DNA from: Bacillus sp. es.034
GTDB taxonomy: Bacteria > Bacillota > Bacilli > Bacillales > Bacillaceae_B
Reading direction: 5' to 3'
Length of the DNA stretch: 64,000 nt
Assembly: GCF_002563655.1 (NCBI RefSeq)
Contig: NZ_PDIY01000001.1
Coordinates: forward strand, 1,297,501-1,361,500
Position 1 is the first letter of the stretch; each line of letters begins with the position of its first letter. The position numbers and the translations under genes are program-made. Below, piece by piece: positions 1 to 12,600 of the stretch. Under the pieces are notes generated by a model, which made no database searches, was not told where the DNA came from, and saw nothing but the letters and a program-made list of their open reading frames with translations.

Positions 1-2603
<2,603 letters not shown>

Positions 2604-2707
2604 ACAAAGAGTCATATTTATATGAACAACAATTGGTCGATATTCGGCTTTCTTGACATCAATTCTTTATCTAGTTTTGAAGGAACAATCCTTCAATTAA
2701 ATATTCG

Positions 2708-2824
<117 letters not shown>

Positions 2825-2831
2825 AAATGTG

Positions 2832-2863
2832 AAAAGAGTAGCTCTTAGGAGTTACTCTTTTTT
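2832..2863 (+). terminator. rrn operon intrinsic terminator
   Basis: A 12-bp stem (AAAGAGTAGCTC / GAGTTACTCTTT, one G-U) with a 4-nt loop followed by a T run, eight bases after the 5S gene. It ends the rRNA operon. Confidence 0.9.
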
Positions 2864-2870
2864 GTTCGTT

Positions 2871-2961
2871 GCCGCATGATAAATCACAAGCCCGCATGAA
2901 AGACTCCTACCCCGCACGATTATCATAAAACTGGCACGATCCCTCTCAAATCCCGCATGAT
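2871..2961. repeat. Iteron-like array: five 10-bp direct repeats at ~20-bp period
   Basis: Five copies of a (G/C)CCGCAYGAW motif start at 2871, 2891, 2911, 2931 and 2952: GCCGCATGAT, CCCGCATGAA, CCCGCACGAT, CTGGCACGAT, CCCGCATGAT. The 10-11-bp spacers differ in sequence, so the motif is conserved, not the whole unit. A two-helical-turn spacing suggests a protein-binding array on one DNA face. It lies between the rrn terminator and the recombinase promoter. Confidence 0.65.
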
Positions 2962-3016
2962 TCCTAAATTCAACCAATAATCCCCTCCCCACTCCAACCT
3001 CTTACATTCGGAGAAG

Positions 3017-3045
3017 TTGACTTCTTCTTCTATAAGCTCTACGAT
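3017..3045 (+). promoter_or_regulatory. Probable SigA promoter of the recombinase gene
   Basis: TTGACT (3017-3022), a 17-bp spacer and TACGAT (3040-3045). The predicted start near 3052 leaves a short leader to the recombinase start. Confidence 0.5.
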
Positions 3046-3083
3046 AATAGTAAATAGAGGATTGATTCGAAAGGGTGGTACTC

Positions 3084-3920
3084 TTGCAGGGATCTGGCAC
3101 TACGATTGATCAGTTTTTAACATGGCTTGAACATGAAGGGAAATCATCAAATACCATCTCGACTTACCATCAGGAGCTTAGGAAATATGAGAAGTGGCTT
3201 CAAGAGAATCACAGAGAACTAGTGGATATTACTCATCGTGATGTTCAGGAATACATTTTATTTTTAGAAGAGAAGGGGAAGAGCCCGATCACGACGGATA
3301 AAATTTTGGGAGTGATCCGTACTTTTTCTAAATTTCTAAAGAAACCTGATATTACGTTTGATATAAAGATTAAGCAGGGAACCAAAAAGGATGAAATAGA
3401 ATCACTTTCTAAAGAAGATTGTGAGGCACTTTTAACAGAAGTAAGAGAAAGTACAAATGAAAGAAATGTAGCGATTGTATATATGCTGCTTCATACGGGT
3501 ATACGGGTATCGGAGCTTTGTGCACTTGATATAGCTGATATTGATTTGGAAACGAAGCAGGTAAGCATTTCGGATACTCATGGTGCTCACCGGATTATTC
3601 CCCTGTCGGAAGAGGTGGTGCACTCTCTTTCTGACTACATGGAGGCTGTCCAGCCACAGTCCGCGTTGTTCGTTTCAAAAACGAATGAGCGATTAACCGA
3701 GAGATCGGTCCAGTATATGCTTAAAAAATATCACACCAATGCCCAAAAGCTGCGTCATACATTTTGCCAGCATCTTATCGATCAAGGGGTCAGTCTTGAA
3801 ATCGTGTCTAAGCTTGCGGGTCACAGGGACATTAATGTGACGAAAAGGTATGCGAAGTCACGGGTATCAGAAACGGAATTTGAACATGCAATCCGACGCA
3901 CTTTTTCAAAGGATTGCTGA
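3084..3920 (+). CDS. Tyrosine recombinase / phage-type integrase (XerC/D-like)
   Basis: About 278 aa. The N-terminal half (residues ~10-90) is a SAM-like core-binding domain (TIDQFLTWLEHEGKSSNTI), the C-terminal half the catalytic domain. Visible catalytic elements are Arg I in HTGIRVSEL, Arg II in KLRHTFCQHL, the LAGH box and nucleophile Tyr in TKRYAKS. The His usually found three residues before Arg II (HxLR) is Gln here. TTG at 3084 is preferred because AAAGGGTGG lies just upstream; the in-frame GTG at 3075 has no ribosome binding site. It may be a chromosomal orphan XerC/D paralogue; no element ends were found around it. A small membrane protein gene follows 6 bp later. Confidence 0.88.
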   Translation: MQGSGTTIDQFLTWLEHEGKSSNTISTYHQELRKYEKWLQENHRELVDITHRDVQEYILFLEEKGKSPITTDKILGVIRTFSKFLKKPDITFDIKIKQGTKKDEIESLSKEDCEALLTEVRESTNERNVAIVYMLLHTGIRVSELCALDIADIDLETKQVSISDTHGAHRIIPLSEEVVHSLSDYMEAVQPQSALFVSKTNERLTERSVQYMLKKYHTNAQKLRHTFCQHLIDQGVSLEIVSKLAGHRDINVTKRYAKSRVSETEFEHAIRRTFSKDC

Positions 3921-3926
3921 CGACTC

Positions 3927-4370
3927 ATGAAGGATCTTTATAATAAAGCATTAGCAACTATTATCTCGCCTCTGTTTTTTGCCCTGTTTATGGGGTGGGC
4001 TTTACATACACCAATGGATGAAAGAGAATATGAGTGTTGTTATATGAATGTTAGTGAAGGGTTTTTCATGACGATCATGCCTGCCATACCCATGTATATT
4101 GTGTTTGGCCTATTAGGTGCCTATCTCGTTGATAAGGGGACTGACGCTCTCAAAATCAAGCGTTACCTATATTTGTTCCAGCTATTGATGTACACGTTAC
4201 TGGCCATTCTACCCGGCATGTTTCTTGCCATTGCATCAGAGGGATTTGGATGGATATTTATTTTTAGCCTTTTTAGCGTTCCTGCTTCGCTTATTTACTA
4301 TCATATCTTTCTCTTCCTTCACCACTTCGAAAAATGGAGAAATTCACGAAGAAAACGGAAGGCAGCATAA
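3927..4370 (+). CDS. Small integral membrane protein of unknown function
   Basis: 147 aa with about four predicted membrane segments (near residues 8-26, 48-68, 80-103 and 106-130) and a very basic C-terminus (RNSRRKRK) expected to be cytoplasmic. No family is recognised. A CCY motif sits in the first loop. It starts 6 bp after the recombinase stop, so the two are probably cotranscribed; the ribosome binding site (AAAGGA) is rather far upstream of the ATG. No function is inferred. Confidence 0.7.
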   Translation: MKDLYNKALATIISPLFFALFMGWALHTPMDEREYECCYMNVSEGFFMTIMPAIPMYIVFGLLGAYLVDKGTDALKIKRYLYLFQLLMYTLLAILPGMFLAIASEGFGWIFIFSLFSVPASLIYYHIFLFLHHFEKWRNSRRKRKAA

Positions 4371-4439
4371 TGAGTTGGGAATTTCCGCAAACCGGAGATT
4401 CCTTTTTTCATTGATCTGCCATTTTGCTCCAACGAATAA

Positions 4440-4448
4440 TGATATAAT
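4440..4448 (+). promoter_or_regulatory. Extended -10 promoter candidate
   Basis: TGATATAAT (TGnTATAAT) at 4440-4448 with no good -35, about 40 bp before the ATG of the membrane protein gene. Confidence 0.4.
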
Positions 4449-4488
4449 TGGTATTCTACTATCTTGTTTTTAACTATTGGGAGGATTT

Positions 4489-6297
4489 ATGTTCACGTCT
4501 ATACTATTATTATTCTCGGCCCTTCTTTCCCTCGCTGGATGGGGAATGTTTTCTCTCTATAAGATGAGAGTTCATCCTGCCTTTATTCCTTTATTTCTAT
4601 TTTCAGTTGTCACGACGGTACTGTTCTGTGCCGGGTTGATTCATCATATGCCATTGGCAGCGAATATCATTTATTATTCAGGTTTAGTATTATGTTTGAT
4701 TTATTTCATATTATTCTTTTTTAAGAAGATCCAGTTGCAGAGTTTGCTGCATCCTTCGCTAATCTTTTTTTTCGTGGCCTTTCTATTTGTCATGCTTTAT
4801 ATGAAAGGGTCCCTTTTTTTAAACTATGATGATTTCAGTCATTGGGGACTGGTGCTGAAGGAGATTGTAAGACTTGATGGGCTGCCGGATGCCAGTACGC
4901 TGGTGACGTTTCAGAACTATCCGCCTGGAAGTGCCGTGTTCATTTATTATTTCCTCCACCAATTGGGGTTTCATGAAAGTGTGGCCCTGATGGCACAGGG
5001 ATTCATGACGATGGCTGGCTTCACCGTGCTCTTCACATGGAGCTCGGGGAAAAAGCCATGGACAATCATCCTTCCATGGGTGATTGCCTTTACTCTCTTA
5101 TTGGTGAATGCGAAAATCTTCTACAGTTTACTGGTGGATATTATTCTGGGGTCAGTGGCTTTGGCAATTCCTATTATCGCTTATTATTACCGTAAAGATT
5201 GGAAGAGACTGCTGCTTGTGAATCTTCCGATTGTGATTTTCTTAATTTTGTTGAAAGATAGTGGAAAGGTCTTTCTGCTATTTAACGGGATTGCTATGTT
5301 AGGGATCCTGATTGCCTCTCACCGGGAGGGAATTGTAAAGAGGATCGATATGGTCATGCCTTATGCTTCACTCTTACTACTGATGGTGCTTCCTTTAGTC
5401 GTGAATGTGTTTTGGCACACGTATACGTTGCATGCGTATAGTGAGAGTTACGGAAATAATAAGTTTGCCATTACGGAAGATAAGCTGCAGGGTATCGAGA
5501 AGTCGGAGCAGTTTATGGCTGGCTTCGACAGAATGATGCTGGACGCGGCGTTGAATCCTATGTCGTCGCCTCATGTCATGCTATTATTGGTGGTCAATCT
5601 GATTGCCCTCCTGTTAATGGTCCGCTTGAAGCGCAAAACCCCTAATGAACTGGTGGCTTCGTTTGTTCTGTCCAATCTCTTTTATGTGCTCTATATGTGT
5701 TCCCTTTATTATATGTATGTCTTTCTGATGCCTGAGAATGAAGCATCAAGGCTTGCAGGCTTCAACCGCTATCAGTCTACCATCACCGTGTATGCAGGGG
5801 GCATGCTCATGATGGTGGTTGCTTATGTATGGTCCAATTATGTGAAATCTTTTAAAAAAGTAACGGGCTTTCTACTGGCAGCCTGTTTCCTCCTCCCCTA
5901 TCTGGGGCATTTGGAAGTCTTGGTGACGAGGCCTGAAGCGCATGTCGAGCTTAGGGGTGCCGTGAAAGAGTACTCTTCTGTGATTAAAACATCCGGGGTA
6001 TCGAACCCCATGATTACCTATTATAGTCCCGGAAGTGCCAGTGATGGAGGGTATTTCAGCTATTTGATCCGGTATGAACACTTGTCGAAGAACTATTCTT
6101 TCATCAAGGGGGCCGAAACCGAAAGTCAACTCTCTTATTTGAAGGAAGTATTGAGGAAATCGGATTTTCTGATGGTGCTCGAAGGTGACGAATATATACA
6201 AGCTGGATTAGCCCCGTATGCTGAAAATGAGATTTCCGAAGGTGTGTACCGTGTTAAGCATAAGAATGGGATGTTTGAATTGGTGCCTGAGCGTTAG
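4489..6297 (+). CDS. Large polytopic membrane protein, GT-C glycosyltransferase-like
   Basis: 602 aa with some 12-13 hydrophobic segments filling residues 1-480, then a ~115-residue soluble C-terminal domain. The ATG at 4489 is chosen because GGGAGGA lies 4 nt upstream; the in-frame TTG at 4477 would sit on that ribosome binding site. After the third segment a loop carries NYDDFSHWG followed ~35 residues later by NYPPGS. That is the pattern of GT-C lipid-linked-sugar transferases (acidic pair in the first outer loop, then a YPPG-type motif). The GT-C assignment is an inference from these motifs; no specific family is recognised. With the next gene, an SGNH-like protein, it may modify a surface polysaccharide. 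Confidence 0.65.
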   Translation: MFTSILLLFSALLSLAGWGMFSLYKMRVHPAFIPLFLFSVVTTVLFCAGLIHHMPLAANIIYYSGLVLCLIYFILFFFKKIQLQSLLHPSLIFFFVAFLFVMLYMKGSLFLNYDDFSHWGLVLKEIVRLDGLPDASTLVTFQNYPPGSAVFIYYFLHQLGFHESVALMAQGFMTMAGFTVLFTWSSGKKPWTIILPWVIAFTLLLVNAKIFYSLLVDIILGSVALAIPIIAYYYRKDWKRLLLVNLPIVIFLILLKDSGKVFLLFNGIAMLGILIASHREGIVKRIDMVMPYASLLLLMVLPLVVNVFWHTYTLHAYSESYGNNKFAITEDKLQGIEKSEQFMAGFDRMMLDAALNPMSSPHVMLLLVVNLIALLLMVRLKRKTPNELVASFVLSNLFYVLYMCSLYYMYVFLMPENEASRLAGFNRYQSTITVYAGGMLMMVVAYVWSNYVKSFKKVTGFLLAACFLLPYLGHLEVLVTRPEAHVELRGAVKEYSSVIKTSGVSNPMITYYSPGSASDGGYFSYLIRYEHLSKNYSFIKGAETESQLSYLKEVLRKSDFLMVLEGDEYIQAGLAPYAENEISEGVYRVKHKNGMFELVPER

Positions 6298-6304
6298 TGA
6301 CATG

Positions 6305-6340
6305 GAGTCTATCTATTGAAAATAGATAGGCTCTTTTTTT
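6305..6340 (+). terminator. Intrinsic terminator
   Basis: Stem TCTATCTATT / AATAGATAGG with a GAA loop, followed by seven Ts, just after the membrane protein stop codon. Confidence 0.85.
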
Positions 6341-6479
6341 GATGTGAGTTGTGTAAAACCAATGGAAAACGTGGTATTTTGTCGTAACTTTTCGAACCGT
6401 CATCTACACGTATATACAAATTCTGTAATCTATCTGCTCTATCATATGACTCATAGACTTTACGTTATGGGGGATGAGG

Positions 6480-7298
6480 ATGAGAAAGTTTTTGTTGGGG
6501 GTTTTGGCCATTGTTACATTATCTACATTGGCTGGAGGGAAATATCATTGGGATCAAAGAGTCGAGGCCGTTCAGTTTAACGGTCAAACAGAAGAGGTAG
6601 TCAGCGTGCAGAGGGATGGTCCGGAAGAAAAGAAAGAGAAGAAAGAGAAGGCAGAGGAAGATAGAAAGAGACTGGTAAAACTGGATAAGCTTAATTATCT
6701 TCCGCCGGAGTTAAAGAAGACGTTCCAGAAAAAGATTGAAAAGAATGAATCCGTGCACCTGATGATCCTTGGTTCTTCCTCTACTTCCGGGGATGATGGG
6801 GCATGGCCGAAAGAACTGGAAAAGGCGCTTCTCGACACGTACGGTCAGGATCTGATAAAGGTGACATTAAAAGAAATCGCCGAAAAGACTTCACAACAGG
6901 TTGTGAAGGAGGGAATATATAAACCACTGGCTGAAATGAAGCCGGATATTCTTTTGCTGGAACCCTTTTTACTGTATGACAATGGGGAAATAAGGATGCC
7001 GGAACGCCTTCAGAATCTTGAGACGATCCTTTCAGATTTCAAGAAACAGAATCCTGAAATCACCTTCATCATCCAGCCGGCCAATCCCATTTCGGGTGCC
7101 TACTATTATCCTCAGGAAGAATCTGATCTGGAGAAGTATTCGAGAGAGAGAAAATATGTGTATCTTAACCACTGGGATGCATGGCCGGATGACAAAAGTA
7201 AAGATTTAAAGGACTATTTAACAGATGAAAATATACCTAATGAAAAAGGAAATAAGGTGTGGCTTGATTACTTGATGAAGTATTTTATAAGGGAATAA
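6480..7298 (+). CDS. Secreted/anchored SGNH (GDSL)-like hydrolase
   Basis: 272 aa. An N-terminal hydrophobic stretch (RKFLLGVLAIVTLSTLAGG) is a signal peptide or signal anchor without a lipobox Cys, followed by a charged linker (KEKKEKKEKAEEDRKR). The hydrolase fold starts at LMILGSSSTSGDDGAWP, the block I serine motif of SGNH proteins. Near the end PNEKGNKVW resembles block V, but the expected DxxHPN histidine is Ile (DENIPN), so catalysis is uncertain. ATG 6480 is preferred over 6474 because GGGGG then has proper spacing. It lies downstream of a GT-C-like membrane protein but behind that gene's terminator. Confidence 0.72.
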   Translation: MRKFLLGVLAIVTLSTLAGGKYHWDQRVEAVQFNGQTEEVVSVQRDGPEEKKEKKEKAEEDRKRLVKLDKLNYLPPELKKTFQKKIEKNESVHLMILGSSSTSGDDGAWPKELEKALLDTYGQDLIKVTLKEIAEKTSQQVVKEGIYKPLAEMKPDILLLEPFLLYDNGEIRMPERLQNLETILSDFKKQNPEITFIIQPANPISGAYYYPQEESDLEKYSRERKYVYLNHWDAWPDDKSKDLKDYLTDENIPNEKGNKVWLDYLMKYFIRE

Positions 7299-7342
7299 GC
7301 CCCCCGTGGTCTTCAATCCATAGCGGTTGAGGGCTTTTTTTA
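7297..7342 (+). terminator. Intrinsic terminator
   Basis: AAGCCC...GGGCTT stem with an internal loop, ending in a run of seven Ts, immediately after the SGNH-like gene. The following 410 bases (7343-7752) hold no convincing gene. They contain a small palindrome TAGGAGGAATATCCTA at 7685-7700 in the leader of the next gene. Confidence 0.75.
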
Positions 7343-7752
7343 ATGAATAAAAGGGCATTCTAAACAAACTGAGGAAAACAGCGGGAGTGAATCACGTAAT
7401 TACCTTTGATTCATGATAGTGTAATTTGCGGATCAGGTGTTCTTTCAGCTTTTCATCAAGACAATCTTGGATCAGGGTGTAGTAGTAAGTGGCGAGAAAC
7501 TTATGGATCATCTTCATTTCGATCTTCACTCCCCTTATACTTGATTCATTTATTTTCCCCTATAAAGGGTTTCGAATATATAGGGATTGTTGTTTATTTT
7601 TATTACAAAATTTGCAGTTGGAACTGTGGGATATGACATTTCTCCTCCAAAAGGATGGGTTTGCAGGTTTTGTCGATGAAAAATAGGAGGAATATCCTAC
7701 CGTTTCGGCCAATACCTATAGTTGGATTGCCAAAATAGAGAGGAGAACCATT

Positions 7753-9378
7753 TTGAAAAAAAATCTGAAACGTTCTTTGAAAGTGTTAACTGGAGCAATG
7801 ACTGTGGCGTTAATGGTGGCACCGACGACAACTCTTGCTGAAGTGAAAGAGGAGCAGACGTATGTAGATTATCTGGCTTTGGGAGATTCGTTAGCGGCAG
7901 GGGTATTGTATGACAATTCCCTCGGTAAGGGATATCCCGATTTCCTTGCAGATGAATTTAAGGAAGACGGCTTTCAAGTGGATTTCAACAAGAGCTTTGC
8001 GGTTCCGGGTTATACGTCTAAACAAGTCTTGGCGGACATACAGGATCCCACTAAAGGGTTACAAAAAGAAATCATGGAAGCCGATACCATTACACTGGAC
8101 GCCGGTGCCAATGACTTATTGCAGTTGATTGAACAGAAGGATGGCAAGATTTCCATTGATCCTGTAAAAGTGCAGGCCGCCCTGAAGGAAGTCGGGGTGA
8201 ATCTTGCCACCTCTTTTGGGATCATCCGTCAATTAAATCCTGACGTACCCGTGTATGTCATGGGATACTATAACGCATTCCCTTACTTGCCACAAGAAAC
8301 CCAGGCACAATTAAAGCCTGCTTTAGATGGATTGAATCAAGCGATCCAGGCAGCGAGTGTGCAGGGTGGAGGAGAATTTATACCCGTTGAAGAAGCGATG
8401 ACCGATAACTTCCAGGTGAAACTGCCGAACCCGCAAAATGTCCACCCGAGTGAAGCGGGATATGAAGCCCTGGCCGGGGAATTCTGGAAGGTCATGGATC
8501 CTGTCAATGATATAGTGGGGAAATCCACGGCTCGTTTATTCGGTCAGGATCGTTACGGAACCGCGGCTGAAATCTCAGAAGAAAGCTGGGAGTCTGCCGG
8601 AACCGTCATCATCGCAAGAGGGAACGAGTACCCTGATGCACTGGTCGGGACGCCACTTGCCTATCAATTGGAAGCCCCGATCCTGTTGACCAATGGAGCC
8701 GGCTTATCCGATGAAACGGTAGAAGAAATCGGTCGTCTCGGAGCAGAGCATGCCGTGATCCTTGGCGGAGTGGGAGCCGTACCGGAGAAGATCAAGGCGG
8801 AGCTTGAAGATCTGGGACTCAACGTGGATCGGATCGGGGGAGATGACCGGTTCGAAACGGCTGCGTTCGTTGCGAATGAATTGGGTTATTCAGATACGGC
8901 AGTGGTGGCGTATGGATATGACTTCCCAGATGCCCTGGCCGTTGCTCCGTATGCTGCCCAACAAGGGTATCCGATTTTGTTGACAGAGACCATGTCGGTT
9001 CCCGAAGCTACAGGATTCGCCCTTCAGGATGTCGAGAACACCTATGTGATCGGGGGAGGTGGTGTCATCAGTGAAGATTTATTTAAAAACGGAGAACGTT
9101 TGGCCGGTGACACGCGTTATGATACAGCCGCCGCCATCTATAAAGAGTTCCAGGGTCCAACCAACTATGCCGTAGTCGCAACTGGCCAGGATTTTGCCGA
9201 TGCACTTACGGGGTCAGTCTTTGCGGCAATCAATGAGGTTCCTTTACTGCTGGTGAAAAAGGATGACCTGCCTCACCAGACAAAAGGTTTAGTGATGGAA
9301 AACGGACTGAAGCACTTCATGGTATTAGGTGGGGAAGGCGCCGTTGAGAGCGGTGTGGTTGAAAAGTTAGTGAACTAA
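7753..9378 (+). CDS. Secreted GDSL/SGNH esterase with three CWB2 cell-wall-binding repeats
   Basis: 541 aa. Signal peptide (residues 1-29, ending TTTLA-E), an SGNH hydrolase domain (~35-255) and three CWB2 (Pfam CW_binding_2) repeats to the C-terminus. All key SGNH residues are visible: LALGDSLAAG (Ser ~46), GANDL (Asn) and VHPSEAG (His ~230). The CWB2 repeats begin RLFGQDRYGTA, RIGGDDRFETA and RLAGDTRYDTA, each with a FPDAL- or FADAL-type core. CWB2 modules bind surface polymers non-covalently, so this is a wall-attached esterase/lipase of unknown substrate. TTG start; GAGAGGAGA lies 7 nt upstream. Confidence 0.9.
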   Translation: MKKNLKRSLKVLTGAMTVALMVAPTTTLAEVKEEQTYVDYLALGDSLAAGVLYDNSLGKGYPDFLADEFKEDGFQVDFNKSFAVPGYTSKQVLADIQDPTKGLQKEIMEADTITLDAGANDLLQLIEQKDGKISIDPVKVQAALKEVGVNLATSFGIIRQLNPDVPVYVMGYYNAFPYLPQETQAQLKPALDGLNQAIQAASVQGGGEFIPVEEAMTDNFQVKLPNPQNVHPSEAGYEALAGEFWKVMDPVNDIVGKSTARLFGQDRYGTAAEISEESWESAGTVIIARGNEYPDALVGTPLAYQLEAPILLTNGAGLSDETVEEIGRLGAEHAVILGGVGAVPEKIKAELEDLGLNVDRIGGDDRFETAAFVANELGYSDTAVVAYGYDFPDALAVAPYAAQQGYPILLTETMSVPEATGFALQDVENTYVIGGGGVISEDLFKNGERLAGDTRYDTAAAIYKEFQGPTNYAVVATGQDFADALTGSVFAAINEVPLLLVKKDDLPHQTKGLVMENGLKHFMVLGGEGAVESGVVEKLVN

Positions 9379-9400
9379 AGATTTTTAAAAGGTTATTAAG

Positions 9401-9437
9401 AGTCCTGGACTATTTTTAAATGGTCCGGGGCTTTTTT
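9401..9437 (+). terminator. Intrinsic terminator
   Basis: A 12-bp stem AGTCCTGGACTA / TGGTCCGGGGCT (with G-U pairs) followed by T6, 22 bp after the esterase stop. Confidence 0.88.
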
Positions 9438-9440
9438 ATA

Positions 9441-9511
9441 TTAAACGATCGTTTAACGGAGCTATCATTGCTGTGAAAGGGTTTAATTTGACTAATCAAA
9501 CATTTGTTTAA
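9441..9511. promoter_or_regulatory. Two AAAC-N4-GTTT palindromes (putative operators)
   Basis: TTAAACGATCGTTTAA (9441-9456) is a perfect 16-bp palindrome; TCAAACATTTGTTTAA (9496-9511) is a near-palindrome of the same form, 55 bp further on centre to centre. Both lie upstream of the subtilase gene, in an otherwise featureless AT-rich ~250-bp leader. The form would suit a TetR-type repressor; no such gene is nearby. Confidence 0.4.
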
Positions 9512-9685
9512 TTATTTTAAGCATATGACGGCTGACATTATTTCTAGAGAAAATCATCTTGAAAGTTTCCATTTTCTATATCAAAACCATATAATATTTT
9601 CCTTAAAATATAAAATATTTCCAATTTAACCTTTCTGTGGTTTAATAGATTTTGTAGTTCATTTTATTAATAAGTGGAGGTTCTA

Positions 9686-12600
9686 ATGAAAAGGAAGATT
9701 CGTAGTTTAGTAGCTTTGGTTTTCGTTTTTTCGCTTATCTTCAGCCAGTTTTCCGTGATGGAAGCAGGGGCGGAAGAGTCCGGTGTACCGAATGAAGAAG
9801 GGACGTTGACGATCGGGACCCCTGTCGATGGGGAATTCGAAGCATCAGAGACCGTTCATTGGTATAAGGTCGATCCATCCGAAAGGGAAATCGCCGACTA
9901 TACTCATTTACGGGTAAAGCTTCAGTCTGAAAGTGAAGTAAACGTAACGATTTATTCAAGTTTGGAAAATGCCATCGACAATCGTGCTTTTGACCGCTAT
10001 ATGAGCTACTCCTATGAAAACGAACCAGCGATCATCGACTTCCCGATCTCTTGGGTAGGTCCTTATTACATTAAGATTGAATCGTATGGGATGGAAGAAG
10101 AGTATGCCGAGTTCGAAGAAGAAATGGACGATATGGTGACTCCGTACACAATCAGCTATGATGGCGTGACGCTGCCTCCATCTGACGAAGCCATCGCTGA
10201 GGAATGTCCGGCGGAGTTAAGTACGAAAGAAAGAGAAAATGGAAAAAGTATTTTAAGAGATTTACGTACCGTTCGTGAAACGGTTTTAGCGAAAACGGAA
10301 AATGGCCAAGATCTATCGGCTCTTTATTACAAAGCCGCTCCTTTCATCAGCTCGAAAATGGTCTTCAGCAAAGGGCTGCGTGATGATGTTTACCGTGATC
10401 TTGTTCAATTAAAGGACTTGTTTGCCGATGTTGCAAAAAATGGCAGTGCGAGTTCATATACAATCACGAAAGAAGATCAGAAAGCAATCAATGATCTATA
10501 CAACCATGCACTTGACTCGACTCCGGAGTTCATCCAGGAGAAAATCGAAAGCAAAGGCAAAACCGTCGGGATTTCGAACCTGACGAGTAAAACGGTTTCT
10601 TCGATACTGGCGAAAGCGGGACTTTCCCCTGTTAAGTCAGCGGGTGAAGAAACGCGCTTGATTGTGAAGCTGAAAGATAAAAAGGCCGCAGCAACGATCC
10701 AGGGGAAAACGAAATCAATGGATGTGCTATCCGTTTCTCCGTTAAAGTCGAAGGATGCGTTCTTCTCTAATATGTATATAGTAGAAGGAAAGGCATCTAC
10801 CGCTTCAGTACAAGCTGCTTCAAAAGAGATCTCACAGCTTGATGATGTAGAGTTCGTTGAACCAGTCCAGCAGTATAAGGCTTTATCAACGGATGCTCAA
10901 TATCCGTACCAATGGTCCCTTGATAACAAAGGAGACAACGGTGGGACACCAGATGCCGATATTCAATACGAAGAGCTTCAAGAACTTCTTAAGGATAAAA
11001 ATCTTAAGGATACGGTCATTGCAGTAGTCGATACTGGAGTGGATCACACCCTTGCCGATCTAAGCAATGCTGTCCTGAAAGATGAAGGCTATAATTTTGT
11101 AGGCCGTAATTCGGATGCCACGGATGACCACGGCCATGGAACACATGTATCGGGCATTATCGCAGCAGAGGCGAATAATCACTATTCCATGGCAGGAATC
11201 AACCCTCATGCGAAGATACTTCCTGTTAAAGTACTTGATGCTTCAGGAAGCGGTGATACGGAACAAATCGCTTACGGAATCAAATATGCCGTCGATCACG
11301 GAGCACAGGTCATTAATTTAAGTCTTGGCGGTTCATATAGCCGTGTCATCGAGTATGCGCTGAAATATGCCCATGACCACGGTGTGACCGTCGTAGCCGC
11401 AACCGGTAATGACGGGATGGAAGGCATTTCTTACCCCGGCTCCTCAAAATATGTCGTGTCTGTCGGGGCGACGAATAATATGGATCTTGTCTCGGATTAC
11501 TCAAACTTTGGAAATGGAATCGATCTTGTGGCACCTGGGACGAATATCCCAAGTCTTATGCCCGATGGAAACGTAACGTATATGAGTGGAACGTCCATGG
11601 CGACGCCTCACGTGGCGGCGGTAGCCGGTTTGCTGCTATCCCAGGATGACGGGTTGACGCCTGCTCAAGTAGAAAGGGTATTAACAAGGACAGCCCTTGA
11701 TATTTCGTTCAGTGAAGAAGATAACCCGGGTGATGGTTACTACTACGAAGAGGAGTATCCATACCCTGCAGAAATGGTCCTTCCGGGATATGATACTGTA
11801 TCCGGCTGGGGGAGACTGGATGCTTTAGGTACCGTGACAGGGATTGCTCAAGCGAATATTGGCACGGAACGGATCTTCGGAAGTGATCGTTATGAAACGG
11901 CCGTGAAGATTTCAAGTAAAGGCTGGGAGCAATCGGATGTAGCAGTTATCGCGACGGGACGTAACTATCCGGATGCACTAAGCGCCACACCGCTTGCTTA
12001 TCACCACGATGCACCATTACTCTTAACCAATACTTCAACCCTTCCTAAGTCGGTGAAGGACGAAATGAAGCGCCTGAAAGTGAAGAAGGTGCTACTGGTT
12101 GGAGGGAAATCGGTCATTACGGCAAATGTCGAAAAAGAAGTGAAGGATTTAGGAATCAAGACGGTTTCTCGCATCAGTGGAGCCGACCGTTACGAAACGT
12201 CCGTGAAAATCGCTGAGCAATTAGGCTTCACGGATCGGGCAGTCGTGGCAACCGGCCAAAGCTTCGCAGACGCCCTTTCCATTGCCCCGATAGCGGCTAG
12301 ATTGGAAATGCCGATTTTATTAACATCGAAGCACGGCACACCTGATTCTGTTCAGAGTTATATTGAAGAAAGCATGTTCGAGCAGTTCTATGTTATCGGC
12401 GGTGAATCGGCCATTCCGGAAATGGTGGCTGAAGAGTTCATGAACTATGAACGATTGAGTGGAAGTGACCGTTATGAAACGAATAGCAGCATCATCAGCT
12501 ATTTCGCCGGCGAACTGAACATGACCACACCTTTCATTGCAACTGGAAAGAACTATCCGGACGCACTTGCCGGTTCTGCCCTGGCAGCAGTAGAAGGAAA

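Noticed and set aside
3084-3920. Recombinase as part of an integrated element
   Set aside because: No flanking direct repeats, tRNA target, phage or transposon genes are visible; it looks like an isolated chromosomal gene.
7406-7686. Two overlapping plus-strand ORFs (65-76 codons) in the gap before the GDSL gene
   Set aside because: No ribosome binding site, low-complexity translation and no recognisable family; more likely leader DNA.
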